A stretch of 31,688 nucleotides of DNA, from NCBI GenBank assembly GCA_946497375.1, contig CAMMKE010000005.1:1-31688 (forward strand), read 5' to 3'. Position 1 is the stretch's first letter. Each line of letters opens with the position of its first letter. Origin of the DNA: an uncultured Mycoplasmatota bacterium (GTDB lineage: Bacteria > Bacillota_I > Bacilli_A > RF39 > UBA660). The position numbers and the translations under genes are program-made. The notes under the pieces are model-generated. The model did not search any database. It was not told the origin of the DNA and saw nothing but the letters and a program-made list of their open reading frames with translations. Positions 1 through 8,358 of the stretch are shown piece after piece.

Positions 1-1607
1 ATTGTTTGGATAAGACTTCTCTCACTTCTTAAGAATCCTTCTTTATCAGCATCTAATATAGCGATTAAAGAAACTTCTGGAATATCTATACCTTCACGAA
101 GTAAGTTAATTCCAACAACGACATCATAGATACCACATCTTAAGTCATGAATAATTTGCAAACGTTCTAGAGTTTTTATTTCCGTGTGAAGGTATGCTAC
201 TTTAATATCTAAATCTTTTAAGTAGTTAGTTAACTCTTCACTCATTCTAATAGTTAAAGTGGTAATTAAGACTCTTTCATTCTTCTTAATACGTTCATTT
301 ATCTCTCCTACTAAATCATCTATTTGTCCTTCTGTCTTTCTAACTTCAATAGTTGGGTCGAGTAGTCCTGTAGGTCTAATGATTTGTTCAACAAATTTAC
401 CATGTGTCTTGTCAAGTTCATAATCACCTGGTGTGGCTGATACATAGATAGCTTGTTTTATCTTCTTTTCAAACTCATCAAATTTTAAAGGACGGTTATC
501 AAGAGCGCTAGGTAAACGGAATCCATAATCAACTAGATTTTGTTTTCTTGCTCTATCGCCATTATACATTCCTCTTACTTGAGGTAAGGTTACGTGGGAC
601 TCATCTACTATTAAAAGATAATCATCACCGAAGAAGTCCATAAGAGTTGTAGGAGTTTCTCCTGGTTTACGTCCTGCCATAGGAGCTGAATAGTTTTCAA
701 TACCATGACAAAATCCTGTTTCTTCTAGCATTTCTATATCATAGTTAGTTCGCTGTTCAAGACGTTCTGCTGCTAGCAACTTATTTTCTCTTTTAAGTTC
801 TTCCAAACGTTCTTGTAATTCATTTTTTATTCTTTTAATCGCTTCTTTTAATTTATCATCGCTAATTACAAAGTGACTGGCTGGAAAGATACTAATATTT
901 TTCTTATTAGAGATTACTGTTCCTGTTAAGACATCTATTTCACTAATTCTATCTATTTCACTACCAAAGAATTCTATTCTATAACCTGTTTGATTTTGAT
1001 TAGTAGGAATTATTTCTAAGACATCTCCTCTTACTCTAAAAGTACCACGATGAAAGTCTAAATCATTTCTTGCATATTGCATTTCCACAAGTTTTACTAA
1101 GACTTCATTTCTCTCTATTTCTTCTCCTACTCTTAGAGTTAACATTTTATTTTTATACTCTTCTACTTCTCCAATACCATAGATACAAGAGACACTAGCA
1201 ACAACGATGGTATCTTTTGATGATAATAGTGCAGAGGTTGCAGCATGTCTTAATTCATCGATTTCATCATTTATAGATGAGTCTTTTTCAATATAAGTAT
1301 CAGTACTAGGAACATAAGCTTCCGGTTGATAATAGTCGTAGTAACTGACAAAGTACTCAACATTATTTTCTGGGAATAATTCTTTCATTTCACTATATAG
1401 TTGTCCTGCTAGAGTCTTGTTATGGGCTAGTATTAAAGTTGGTTTATTAACTTCTTTAATTACATTTGCCATAGTAAAAGTCTTACCTGTTCCCGTTGCC
1501 CCTAGTAAAACCTGGGTTTTCTTGCCTTCTTTGACTCCTTCAACTAACTCTTTTATTGCTTCTGGTTGGTCGCCACTTGGCTTAAATTTTGATACTAATT
1601 TGAACAT
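1..1607 (-). CDS. uvrB: UvrB, excinuclease ABC subunit B (partial, C-terminus off the left edge)
   Basis: Damage-recognition helicase-like subunit of UvrABC nucleotide excision repair. Reading the minus strand from ATG at 1607 gives [18 protein letters not shown], then Walker [11 protein letters not shown] (about residue 37), the [12 protein letters not shown] beta-hairpin segment (about 95) that threads between DNA strands, a DESHVTLPQ helicase motif II, and [26 protein letters not shown] near the cut edge. About 535 of the usual ~660 codons are present, so only the C-terminal UvrC-binding part is missing. The start is set by GGAAGTG six bases upstream. A TATAAT-like -10 lies at about 1632-1639. 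No classical Firmicutes LexA box (CGAAC-N4-GTTCG) is seen in the upstream 100 bases. Confidence 0.97.
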   Translation of the reverse strand, partial: MFKLVSKFKPSGDQPEAIKELVEGVKEGKKTQVLLGATGTGKTFTMANVIKEVNKPTLILAHNKTLAGQLYSEMKELFPENNVEYFVSYYDYYQPEAYVPSTDTYIEKDSSINDEIDELRHAATSALLSSKDTIVVASVSCIYGIGEVEEYKNKMLTLRVGEEIERNEVLVKLVEMQYARNDLDFHRGTFRVRGDVLEIIPTNQNQTGYRIEFFGSEIDRISEIDVLTGTVISNKKNISIFPASHFVISDDKLKEAIKRIKNELQERLEELKRENKLLAAERLEQRTNYDIEMLEETGFCHGIENYSAPMAGRKPGETPTTLMDFFGDDYLLIVDESHVTLPQVRGMYNGDRARKQNLVDYGFRLPSALDNRPLKFDEFEKKIKQAIYVSATPGDYELDKTHGKFVEQIIRPTGLLDPTIEVRKTEGQIDDLVGEINERIKKNERVLITTLTIRMSEELTNYLKDLDIKVAYLHTEIKTLERLQIIHDLRCGIYDVVVGINLLREGIDIPEVSLIAILDADKEGFLRSERSLIQT

Positions 1608-1641
1608 TATTATCACTTCCTCTACATATTTATTATATCAA

Positions 1642-1726
1642 TTTTTGATGACTTGAGATGACTTTATTTTGGCTAAAAAACATCAAAAAATGCCATTACA
1701 CGAATAAAAGTCACAAAAAGTCACAA
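1642..1726. repeat. Two opposed pairs of RTGACTT repeats (possible integrase arm sites or operator)
   Basis: GATGACTT occurs twice in tandem on the plus strand (1647-1654 and 1657-1664). GTGACTTTT occurs twice in tandem on the minus strand (read at about 1706-1714 and 1716-1724). The two pairs face each other across about 45 bases. They sit between the uvrB start and a tyrosine-integrase remnant. Short tandem direct repeats of this kind are typical of arm-type binding sites next to tyrosine integrases. Part of the array also falls near the -35 position of the probable uvrB promoter, so an operator role is possible. Confidence 0.4.
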
Positions 1727-1793
1727 ATTTACTAGTTAGTACTAGATAATATTAATCATGTAAATACAGTAACATATTCTATCATCTTAATCA

Positions 1794-1822
1794 TAAGAAA
1801 ACAAGAATATTAGCATTCTTGT
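1794..1822 (-). terminator. Intrinsic terminator after the integrase remnant
   Basis: ACAAGAAT and ATTCTTGT form an 8-bp stem around a 6-base loop (1801-1822). On the minus strand the stem is followed by TTTCTT. It starts directly beyond the integrase stop codon. Confidence 0.6.
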
Positions 1823-2420
1823 TTATTTCATTAACTCATCATAGTATGAGTCTAAATCTACATTTATATTCGTATAATCATATACTATATCGTCTTGTTG
1901 TGGTGGTATAACACTCTCAATATATGGCTCTAATATTTCTAAACAGTCATATATTACTGTTTGAGTATCAATATAAACATCAGCTGTTACTATCTCTGTT
2001 GAATGTCCTAATAAAGTACTAATAGCCTTTACACTAAAACCTGCTTTAGCTAATAAAGTAGCATAAGTATGCCTTAAATCATGAAACTTAATATTTGGTA
2101 AATTTAAATCTTGTTTTAGTTTATTAAAATATTTAGTATGAAAGCCACGACTACGACTATGGCCATAAGTAGAACAACAAATATAATTTTCATCAATAAA
2201 AGGACTGTTTTTGTCATTAATTCTACGACGTTTATTTTTTTCATATATTTTTCTTTGCTCTAAAATAGCTTCAAACAATAAGTCTGGAATTTCATTTTGT
2301 CTCATGCTTGATTTAGTTTTTAATTTTATTCTTTGCTTTGTAACAGTCTTTTTCTTATATTTATCACTCGATTCTTTTGTTCGGCCTAATTGTTCTTTTA
2401 AATCTAACTTGCGATTAATT
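1823..2420 (-). pseudogene. Truncated phage-type tyrosine recombinase (integrase) remnant
   Basis: The frame (open from 2443) encodes only the catalytic C-terminal half of a phage or ICE integrase. Box II is HDLRHTYATLLAKAG, the final helix LLGHSTEIVTADVYID carries the H and the catalytic Tyr, and the segment around KKTVTKQRIKLKTKSSMRQ precedes them. Full-length relatives are about 380-400 residues; here the N-terminal arm-binding and core-binding domains and the first catalytic Arg are absent. The homology begins exactly where the sir2 reading frame ends, near 2420. The first residues (MNCLMIF) are simply sir2 DNA read in another frame, so there is no credible native start. It is most likely left behind by an excised or decayed element and inactive. 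Confidence 0.8.
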
Positions 2421-3023
2421 TTAAATATCATCAAACAGTTCACTTATAACGTTTTTAAGACTATCGTGAATAACTAATGTAGCTAAATTATCATATTGTG
2501 TTGAGTCTTTATTAATAATAACCATATTCTTACCATTAAATAATTTTACTAAACTACAAGTTGGTTCTACAGTGAGTGATGTTCCTGCTACGATTAATGT
2601 TTCTGCTTTAAAAATATATGAAGATGCTAAAGAGTATTCTTCTGAAAGCATTTCACCATATAGAACTACATTAGGCTTAATAATTCCACCACACTTACAT
2701 AGAGGAATACCCTTAGTGTTAAATACAAAGTCTGCACTATATTCTTTACCACATTTAACACAATGATTTTTATAAATAGTACCATGTACTTCTAATACAT
2801 TTTTACTGCCAGCTTTTTGATGTAATCCATCTATATTTTGGGTTACTATTGCTTTTAACTTTCCTTTTTGTTCTAATTTAGTTAAATAATAATGAGTTAT
2901 ATTAGGCTCAATATTTAATGAGTTCATATTAGTTTTATAAAAATTATAAAAATCTTGTGGGTTTTCATAGAAACATTTTACACTTAAGTAATATTCTGCT
3001 TGTTTATCATATTTTTGTATCAA
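2421..3023 (-). pseudogene. Sir2-family NAD-dependent deacylase, C-terminal part (split by an IS)
   Basis: This frame holds most of a sirtuin: TQNIDGLHQKAGSKNVLEVHGT with the catalytic His, a zinc ribbon (CVKCG about 35 residues before CKCGG), NVVLYGEML, and the NAD-pocket segment LIVAGTSLTVEPTCSLV. The N-terminal Rossmann motif is missing here and lies at 3595-3744, on the other side of an IS200-type insertion. The apparent start at 3023 is a TTG at the element/gene boundary, not a native start. Its sequence IQKYDKQAEYYLS continues the Sir2 alignment after GLYN. Intact sirtuins of this group are about 240 residues and remove acyl groups from lysine using NAD+. The 3' end abuts the integrase remnant. 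Confidence 0.88.
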
Positions 3024-3614
3024 CCACCCTGCACTTAAAGTACAGGGTTTGGAGTGAGGACTGAAACTCCTTCTATGCTAAAGCATACTATTGCCATCAT
3101 TTACAAATATATCTTCTATTCCATCCTTTTGATTTTCAATATATTCTTCTATAGTTTGTCTAGTTACTTGTCCTACACTTCTACAAAAATATCCTGTCGC
3201 CCACATATGTTGTCCCCAAAATTGCTTCCTTAATTTTGGAAATTCCTCTTGTAACTTTTTAGAACTTCTCCCTTTTAGATATTGCATTATTTGAGCTACT
3301 GACAAGGTTGGTGGTATACTTAACAACAAATGTACATGTTCTGGCTGTATATTACCTCTTATTATTGTTATTCCCTTTGCCGAACAACCTTGCATCAGTA
3401 GCTCTTTTAATCTATACGCAATTTTGTATGTTAATATTTTCTTTCTATATTTTGTTATCCATACTACATGTATTTGCAAATCATACTGTGTGTGGGCTCC
3501 TTTTTGCATCTTTCTCACCTCTGTTTTATCTTACTACTTTTTTTTCACAAAGGCTAGTCCTCAAAGGATTTATGTGACTGAAAGTCAATGGATATTATCC
3601 GCCAGTGCCTAGCA
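3024..3614 (-). mobile_element. IS200/IS605-family element (IS200 type, tnpA only)
   Basis: A single TnpA transposase gene is bounded by imperfect palindromes of the kind used by this family. At the 3' end CCCTGCACTT pairs with AAGTACAGGG (3027-3047, one mismatch). At the 5' end there are a TGACT-GAA-AGTCA hairpin (about 3575-3587) and a TCCT-CAAA-GGA hairpin. It has no long terminal inverted repeats and no evident target duplication, as expected for HUH transposition. It splits a sir2 gene: removing about 3024-3612 would join GLYNM to IQKYDK in frame. Exact ends cannot be fixed without an empty site. Confidence 0.8.
3078..3509 (-). CDS. tnpA: IS200-type transposase TnpA (Y1 HUH nuclease)
   Basis: Y1 transposase that cuts and joins single-stranded DNA at element ends. 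Visible motifs: IHVVWITKYRKKIL near the N-terminus, the HUH metal-binding pair in PEHVHLLLSIPP (about residue 60), a conserved LKGRSS segment, FWGQHMWATGYFCRSVG, and the C-terminal helix RQTIEEYIENQ with the nucleophilic Tyr. At about 143 residues it is full length for the family. The start at 3509 (MQKGAHTQYDL) is preferred because GAGGTG lies seven bases upstream; an in-frame GTG at 3518 overlaps that site. No tnpB lies next to it. It appears intact, so the element may be active. Confidence 0.93.
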   Translation of the reverse strand: MQKGAHTQYDLQIHVVWITKYRKKILTYKIAYRLKELLMQGCSAKGITIIRGNIQPEHVHLLLSIPPTLSVAQIMQYLKGRSSKKLQEEFPKLRKQFWGQHMWATGYFCRSVGQVTRQTIEEYIENQKDGIEDIFVNDGNSML

Positions 3615-3744
3615 TATTATATAGTCCGTTTTCTCCTTTAAAATCTTTTAATCCACTTTCAGTTGATACACCAGCTCCACCTAAAAATACTATATTATTT
3701 GAATTTTTTATTATTTCTTTTAATTTAATGATATCGTTATTCAT
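3595..3744 (-). pseudogene. Sir2 N-terminal fragment (other half of the split gene)
   Basis: Starting from ATG at 3744 the minus strand reads NIVFLGGAGVSTESGLKDFKGENGLYN, the NAD-binding GAG-S-SG-DF motif of sirtuins, then runs into the IS200-type element and stops at TAA 3595-3597 (49 codons). With the frame at 2421-3023 it reconstitutes a complete sirtuin of about 240 residues. An AAAGAAAAGAG ribosome-site-like stretch precedes the start. The gene follows the P-loop ATPase at 3775 by 30 bases and was probably co-transcribed with it. Confidence 0.85.
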
Positions 3745-3774
3745 ATATTTATCATCTCTTTTCTTTATATAGTA

Positions 3775-4224
3775 TTAATGAAGTAGTGGCTTTTCCATAG
3801 TTATAATTAAGTCTGCATATTCTTTAAATATATCATTACTATTAATAGAGTGTGAACTTTCACAAGAGCTTATTATAATAGTCTTATTTAGATTAACAGC
3901 TAACTCTTTTAATCGACTGAGTAAGGTAGTGGATTCTTTATTTAATGAACGTGATAGTAATTGAAGATAATCTATGATAATAATATCATAATCATTAACT
4001 AGTTTATCTATTATTGAGAAGTCATTTATAGGTTTGGTATATACATCTACATTATTATTTAATTTTAATCTACTAATAGTAGCACCCTCTAAATCTACAA
4101 AACATACTTTATTATCTTTTATAGAATTAGATATATCTACTAAAAAAGCAGATTTACCACTTCCAGCTTTTCCATTTACTATAATTAAATTCTTGTTTTT
4201 TAATGTCTCCATATATTTTATCAT
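3775..4224 (-). CDS. Small DnaB/RecA-like P-loop ATPase
   Basis: A compact single-domain ATPase of about 149 residues. The Walker A motif NGKAGSGKS lies near the N-terminus. The Walker B region DIIIIDYLQLLSR is close to the wording found in DnaB-type replicative helicases, and a sensor-like IIISSCESS follows near the C-terminus. It is only about one third of DnaB length and lacks the N-terminal primase-interacting domain, so it is not the housekeeping helicase. Similar short proteins occur on phages and plasmids. The frame is open from 4251, but ATG at 4224 has the better upstream AAAGAAAG; ATG at 4212 is also possible. It sits between small ORFs and sir2, probably in one transcript. The substrate is unknown. 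Confidence 0.7.
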   Translation of the reverse strand: MIKYMETLKNKNLIIVNGKAGSGKSAFLVDISNSIKDNKVCFVDLEGATISRLKLNNNVDVYTKPINDFSIIDKLVNDYDIIIIDYLQLLSRSLNKESTTLLSRLKELAVNLNKTIIISSCESSHSINSNDIFKEYADLIITMEKPLLH

Positions 4225-4300
4225 CTCTCTTTCTTTGAAATATAATATCATTTTTTTATCTTAAAGTATATATAATAAAAGATGAATTAATCTTTTATTA

Positions 4301-4453
4301 TTAAATCATCTTTATATTTAAAATATGTACATCATGTCCTGAATACTTTGTTAGTATTAACTGTTTTGCATTATATTCACTGGAAGCTGTTACTGTTTCT
4401 TCTGTTGTATTTGCTGAATTATCTACATAATATTTTATTAAATAAGTATGCAT
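4301..4453 (-). CDS. Small hypothetical protein (50 aa), strong ribosome site
   Basis: The minus-strand ORF begins MHTYLIKYYVDNSANTTEE and ends HDVHILNIKMI. GGTGGTGATT lies eight bases before the ATG, a much better ribosome site than a chance ORF would have. The pattern of a YLIKYYVD strand, an E-x-N-A-K-Q-L-I helix and a DVHILNIKMI strand resembles small beta-alpha-beta proteins common in phages and plasmids, but no function can be assigned. It lies 77 bases upstream of the P-loop ATPase and may be the first intact gene of that small operon. Confidence 0.6.
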   Translation of the reverse strand: MHTYLIKYYVDNSANTTEETVTASSEYNAKQLILTKYSGHDVHILNIKMI

Positions 4454-4491
4454 TTTTTAAAATCACCACCTTTCATAAATTTATTTAATAA

Positions 4492-4592
4492 TTAATTTTC
4501 GTCATCATCTGCAATTATTTTAGTTATATATCCTATTTTATGGAGTTCGTTAATCTTGTTAATTATTAATTTAAATCTTCTAATGTTATCAT
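4492..4592 (-). pseudogene. Frameshifted small ORF
   Basis: AAAGGAG lies five bases upstream of ATG at 4592, but that frame stops after eight codons (MITLEDLN). Adding one base near the AAATTAATAA run gives a continuous 33-residue peptide ending INELHKIGYITKIIADDDEN at the TAA at 4492. A near-perfect ribosome site together with the good second frame suggests a single-base deletion or sequencing error in a small gene. It is the first reading frame after the terminator of the M23 hydrolase gene. Confidence 0.4.
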
Positions 4593-4604
4593 ATTTCTCC
4601 TTTA

Positions 4605-4631
4605 TATTAAAAGCATAGGACTTGCCTATGC
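4605..4631 (-). terminator. Intrinsic terminator of the ftsEX-M23 operon
   Basis: GCATAGG and CCTATGC form a perfect 7-bp stem around CAAGT (4613-4631), followed on the minus strand by TTTTAATAT. It begins six bases after the M23 stop codon and separates ftsEX-M23 from the accessory small ORFs. Confidence 0.85.
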
Positions 4632-4636
4632 CATAA

Positions 4637-5794
4637 TTATCTTCCATTCCACCAAACTCTTAGTCCTGATGGAAATCCTATATATTGTCTTGGATTAATT
4701 GTACTTTTCTGGTATGTTGCCCAAGTACAACCACCACCTGCATGCCAATCACAAGTTGTAAGTTCTAGGTGTAAGTGTGCTCCGAAAGAGTATCCTGTAT
4801 TACCCATTCTACCAATTACAGTATCTGGTGTTACTACATCTCCTACATTTACATACCATGCTGACAAATGTGCATATGTTGAGTAAATATATCTACCATT
4901 AACATTATGTCTTATTTTTAAAACTAAAGCTCCATATGTGTCATAGTATTTTGCAAATACTACACCACTTGCTACTGGATATATTTCAATTGTTTTATTT
5001 GTATTTGATAAATCAATTCCTAAATGTCCAGCATTCATCCAATTTTGTGTAACATAACCACTAACCATTGGACGATAGAATCCTGATGCTGATGGAACGG
5101 AATTACCATTTACTCTCATTTCACAAGCAGTTATATCTTCGTTTTCCCCACATCCTAGTTTTTTATAATAAGCTAGTTGTTTTTCTGCTTCTTCTTTTTG
5201 TTTTTCAACACTTGGCATTGCATCTTTAATAGCAGCAGTTTCGGCATTAATCTTAGACTGTTCTGCTTCTAGTTCATCTGTTAATTTTTCCAACTCTTGA
5301 TTTTTTACAGCAAGTTCTTCTTTTCTTTGTTTATTATCTTCAATTAGTTTTGTAAGATCATCCATAACTTGCTCATTATATTCTGTTAATTGCTCAACTA
5401 TAGCCATACGATAAACCATATCAGTAACATCTGTCGCTCCAAAAATATACTCTACATAAGCATTTTCTCCTTCACTAACTTGAAGATATTGAAATAGAGA
5501 TTTACTTTGTTCACTTTTTTCAGCAATTTCTTTATTAGATTCATCTATTTCTTGCTCTAAAACTTCAGTTTCACTTTTTATTGAGCTAATTTGATTTTCA
5601 TAATCTGCTATTTTCTTTTTAATTTCTGCTACTTCTGCATCATTTGCAGCAATTTGATTATTCTTACTTTCAAGGTCTGCTGTAAACTTATTTACTTCAT
5701 CTTCTAGTTGTTTCAAAGTTTTAGCATTTGTATTAACTGGTATTATAAATACTGCTAATAAAATTAATAATATAACTGAACTTATCTTTTTCAT
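4637..5794 (-). CDS. Secreted coiled-coil M23 peptidase (PcsB/EnvC-like FtsEX partner)
   Basis: Peptidoglycan hydrolase, or activator of one, acting outside the membrane. Residues 1-24 form a signal peptide ending near NTNAKT. Residues 25-205 are a long Glu/Lys-rich coiled coil (KQLEDEVNKF onward). After a linker with a short Cys-containing stretch (CGENEDITACEM) comes the LytM/M23 domain, about residues 240-385. Zinc ligands are visible: H and D in GHLGIDLS, and the second site in GAHLHLE. The full HxxxD plus HxH set is present, so the domain should be catalytically competent. The 385-residue length and the position right after ftsE-ftsX (30-base gap) fit hydrolases that FtsEX gates during division or elongation. 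An unusual WHAGGGCTWAT insertion with cysteines lies near the C-terminus. Confidence 0.9.
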   Translation of the reverse strand: MKKISSVILLILLAVFIIPVNTNAKTLKQLEDEVNKFTADLESKNNQIAANDAEVAEIKKKIADYENQISSIKSETEVLEQEIDESNKEIAEKSEQSKSLFQYLQVSEGENAYVEYIFGATDVTDMVYRMAIVEQLTEYNEQVMDDLTKLIEDNKQRKEELAVKNQELEKLTDELEAEQSKINAETAAIKDAMPSVEKQKEEAEKQLAYYKKLGCGENEDITACEMRVNGNSVPSASGFYRPMVSGYVTQNWMNAGHLGIDLSNTNKTIEIYPVASGVVFAKYYDTYGALVLKIRHNVNGRYIYSTYAHLSAWYVNVGDVVTPDTVIGRMGNTGYSFGAHLHLELTTCDWHAGGGCTWATYQKSTINPRQYIGFPSGLRVWWNGR

Positions 5795-5824
5795 TGAAAC
5801 ACCTCCGTTTATTCTCTTTTTATC

Positions 5825-6724
5825 TTATACTTTTAAATATTTTCTAACAGCAGAAGCTGAACCTATCATACCTACAATTATACCTATTACTAAGACTATT
5901 CCTGATACCATATAGATAAATGGTTCTGGCTCGATTAAAGTTATCATTCTACTATATAAATAACCATCAAAGTGATTATATAGAGCGATATAGCCAAAGC
6001 ATACTATTAATATTGGAATAATTGAACCTAATAGTCCTAAGACCATACCTTCTATTATAAATGGTGTTTTAATTGTAAAGTTAGATGCTCCTACTAGTCT
6101 CATTATAGATATTTCTCTTTTTCTTGAAAAAATTGTTAGTTTAATTGTATTGATAATTAAGAATACTGTTACTAGTATTAAAGCTATTACCATTCCATAT
6201 GAGACATTTTGGGCTGCTTCAAATGCTTCTATTAAGTTATCTACCATACCTTCACCATATTTAACAGAACTTACTTTATCAATTTTTTCTATATTTTTAG
6301 CAGTATTTGATATTCTTTCAACTACTTTTACTTTTACTTGAAAAGTATCTTTTAGTGGATTATCTTCTTCATCCCAAGTACTCATTACTTCATTAAAGAC
6401 TTCATTTTCTTGACTCATTTCTTCTTTTACTGAAGCTTTACTTTGATAAGTCAAAGACTCAACATTACTCATAGATTCTAATTTATCTCTTATCTCTTCT
6501 ACTTCTTCTTCAGTTGTATCAGTATCTAAAAATACAACTATTGTTAAATCTTTTTCCATTTCTTTAGTAAAGTTTTGAACATTGAAAGTAACTATTATTG
6601 AAATTGCTACTATAATTAGTGTAATTGTTATACAAGAAATTGAGGCAAGTGAAAGGCTAAAGTTTCTAAAGACACTTTTGAAAGCATCTCTTATACTTCT
6701 TCTTAACATTCTAAAAAATTTCAT
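5825..6724 (-). CDS. ftsX: FtsX, permease-like subunit of the FtsEX complex
   Basis: Membrane partner of FtsE that passes ATP-driven conformational change to an extracellular peptidoglycan hydrolase. The 299 residues show the FtsX pattern: a cytoplasmic N-terminus (RSIRDAFKSVFRN), TM1 at about 23-48, an acidic extracellular domain up to about residue 170, then three TM segments (about 175-197, 222-248, 270-293). The conserved KREISIMRLVGAS segment lies after TM2. Its ATG overlaps the ftsE stop codon (ATGA), with GGAGGC upstream, indicating translational coupling. The M23 protein gene follows by 30 bases. Confidence 0.96.
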   Translation of the reverse strand: MKFFRMLRRSIRDAFKSVFRNFSLSLASISCITITLIIVAISIIVTFNVQNFTKEMEKDLTIVVFLDTDTTEEEVEEIRDKLESMSNVESLTYQSKASVKEEMSQENEVFNEVMSTWDEEDNPLKDTFQVKVKVVERISNTAKNIEKIDKVSSVKYGEGMVDNLIEAFEAAQNVSYGMVIALILVTVFLIINTIKLTIFSRKREISIMRLVGASNFTIKTPFIIEGMVLGLLGSIIPILIVCFGYIALYNHFDGYLYSRMITLIEPEPFIYMVSGIVLVIGIIVGMIGSASAVRKYLKV

Positions 6725-7410
6725 TCTTCATAGCCTCCTTTCTCAAGATGTTTAATAAGTCTACCATCCTTTAGGAGTACAACTTCTTTTTGCAATTTAT
6801 TAACTATTTCTTTGTCATGAGTTGCCATAATGATGGTTGTACCACATGTTTTATTGATTTCTTCTAGAACTTTGACTATTTCCATACTACGGTCTGGGTC
6901 AAGGTTTCCTGTTGGTTCATCACAAAGTAATATTCTTGGTTCATTAACAATCGCTCTTGCTATGGCAACACGTTGTTGTTCTCCTCCTGATAATTGGTCT
7001 GGGTAGTTATGTATCTTAGCTTTAAGTCCTACTAGTTCTAAAGCTTTTAAGACTTTTTTTCTTGTTTCCTGTTTGGTCGCACCGATTGACTCCATTGTAA
7101 AGGCAACATTTTCATAGACTGTTAGCTTTGGTAATAAACGATAATCTTGGAAGACAATTCCTAATTTACGTCTTAATTTATATACTTTACTATTTCTTAG
7201 TTTTGCAACATTAATACCACCTACATAGATTTCCCCACTAGTTGGTTTTTCTTCACGGTATAGCATTTTGATAAAAGTGCTTTTACCAGAGCCTGAACCA
7301 CCTATTACAAAGACAAAAGAACCTTTCTTTATATTAAGGTTTAAGTCATAGATAGCAGTTACACCATTTTTATATTGTTTATTTACATTTTTAACTCTAA
7401 TTAAATCCAT
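6721..7410 (-). CDS. ftsE: FtsE, ATPase subunit of the FtsEX complex
   Basis: ABC-type ATPase that drives FtsX. It has Walker [10 protein letters not shown] (about residue 36), Q-loop VFQDYRLLP, the ABC signature LSGGEQQR, Walker [13 protein letters not shown], and the switch His in IIMATHD. The 229-residue length is standard. The frame is open to 7443, but ATG 7410 (MDLIRVKNV) matches family N-termini and has AGG nine bases upstream. First gene of ftsE-ftsX-M23; a TATACT -10-like element lies about 25-30 bases before the start, with no clear -35. Confidence 0.97.
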   Translation of the reverse strand: MDLIRVKNVNKQYKNGVTAIYDLNLNIKKGSFVFVIGGSGSGKSTFIKMLYREEKPTSGEIYVGGINVAKLRNSKVYKLRRKLGIVFQDYRLLPKLTVYENVAFTMESIGATKQETRKKVLKALELVGLKAKIHNYPDQLSGGEQQRVAIARAIVNEPRILLCDEPTGNLDPDRSMEIVKVLEEINKTCGTTIIMATHDKEIVNKLQKEVVLLKDGRLIKHLEKGGYEE

Positions 7411-7497
7411 TAACATCATCCTATTCATAGAATAGTATAACATATTTCGACAATATATGTATATAGTAAATTATTGGCAACTTTACATTTTAGAGTC

Positions 7498-7521
7498 AAA
7501 AAAAGAGGATTTATTTTCCTC
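7498..7521 (-). terminator. Intrinsic terminator after the second yitT
   Basis: GAGGA and TCCTC form a stem (7505-7521) followed on the minus strand by seven T residues. The upstream half overlaps the last codons of the yitT-like gene, so transcription of prfB-yitT-yitT probably ends before ftsE. Confidence 0.75.
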
Positions 7522-8356
7522 CTTTCACTTCATAAGCATCTGTTACTACAAAGAAGGCTTTAGGATCTATTTCTTTGATACCTTCTTTTAATCTAAAATA
7601 ATCTCTTGTAGGTACAACTGCTAGCAACACTCTTCTTTTCTTTTGTAAGAAACCACCTTTAACATCGAATATCGTAACTGTATGATGTAATTTATTTATT
7701 AGATATTCTTTTACTTGTTCTTCTTTACTTGTTGTTATATAGAAAGCTTTATTTTTAGATATTCCTAGTATTACTTTATCTATTACAAATCCGCTGATAT
7801 ATATAATTATAAAAGCATATAACATCATATTAAAGCCAAAGTAGACTCCACCTATTAGAACAACGATAAAGTTAATTACCATGGTTGTTTTAGCAAGAGA
7901 TATATGAAAATATTTATAGACTATTTGGCTAATTATATTTAGGCCACCATTACTAAAGCCTACTTTATACATGAGACCATTGGTTATTCCTAGTAGTATT
8001 CCTATTAAGATACTCATTAAGATTAAGTCACTAGTATCTATTACAATATATCTTGCTAAGGGTTCTGTTAGTGATACAAACAAGGGATAAACTATGGTTG
8101 CAACTAGAGAACCAGCTGTTTGGTCTAGACCTAAAAATAGATAACTTAGTCCTAATAAAAGGACTGAACCTATTAGAATAATTAACGATGGTGATATGTC
8201 GAAAATGTGATTTAATATTATGGCAACTCCATTCATTCCTCCTGTTACTAAGTCTGTTGGGTATAGTAAAAGATTAAATACTAATGATGAGATAAAAAGA
8301 CTAAATATTAAAACTCCATATCTATACCATAGTTTAGTCTTATCTATTTTTACCAC
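7511..8356 (-). CDS. YitT-family membrane protein (second of a tandem pair)
   Basis: Integral membrane protein of the YitT family. Five or six hydrophobic segments span about residues 12-195, followed by a cytoplasmic DUF2179-like C-terminal domain (VKEYLINKLHHTVTIFDVKGGFLQKKRRVLLAVVPTRDY). The NLLLYPTDLVTGGMNGVAIIL segment and the DAYEVKGGK end are typical. It shares the whole layout with the neighbour at 8359 (VKGGF, VVPTR-YY/F-KLKEGI, TDAYEVKGG), so the pair arose by duplication. It starts two bases after the first copy ends. The transported substrate is not established. Confidence 0.9.
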   Translation of the reverse strand: MVKIDKTKLWYRYGVLIFSLFISSLVFNLLLYPTDLVTGGMNGVAIILNHIFDISPSLIILIGSVLLLGLSYLFLGLDQTAGSLVATIVYPLFVSLTEPLARYIVIDTSDLILMSILIGILLGITNGLMYKVGFSNGGLNIISQIVYKYFHISLAKTTMVINFIVVLIGGVYFGFNMMLYAFIIIYISGFVIDKVILGISKNKAFYITTSKEEQVKEYLINKLHHTVTIFDVKGGFLQKKRRVLLAVVPTRDYFRLKEGIKEIDPKAFFVVTDAYEVKGGK

Positions 8357-8358
8357 TA

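Noticed and set aside
1620..1660. LexA/SOS box in front of uvrB
   Set aside because: The upstream repeats GATGACTT do not match the Firmicutes CGAAC-N4-GTTCG consensus.
3424..3612. Plus-strand ORFs over the IS200 element
   Set aside because: They are antisense shadows of tnpA without ribosome sites; they encode only hydrophobic low-complexity peptides.
4492..4647. A 51-codon minus-strand ORF beginning MEDNYGIGKSYAFN, overlapping the end of the M23 gene
   Set aside because: Its first third is the operon terminator (GCATAGG/CCTATGC plus T run) and it lacks a ribosome site; the frameshifted ORF starting at 4592 explains the rest better.
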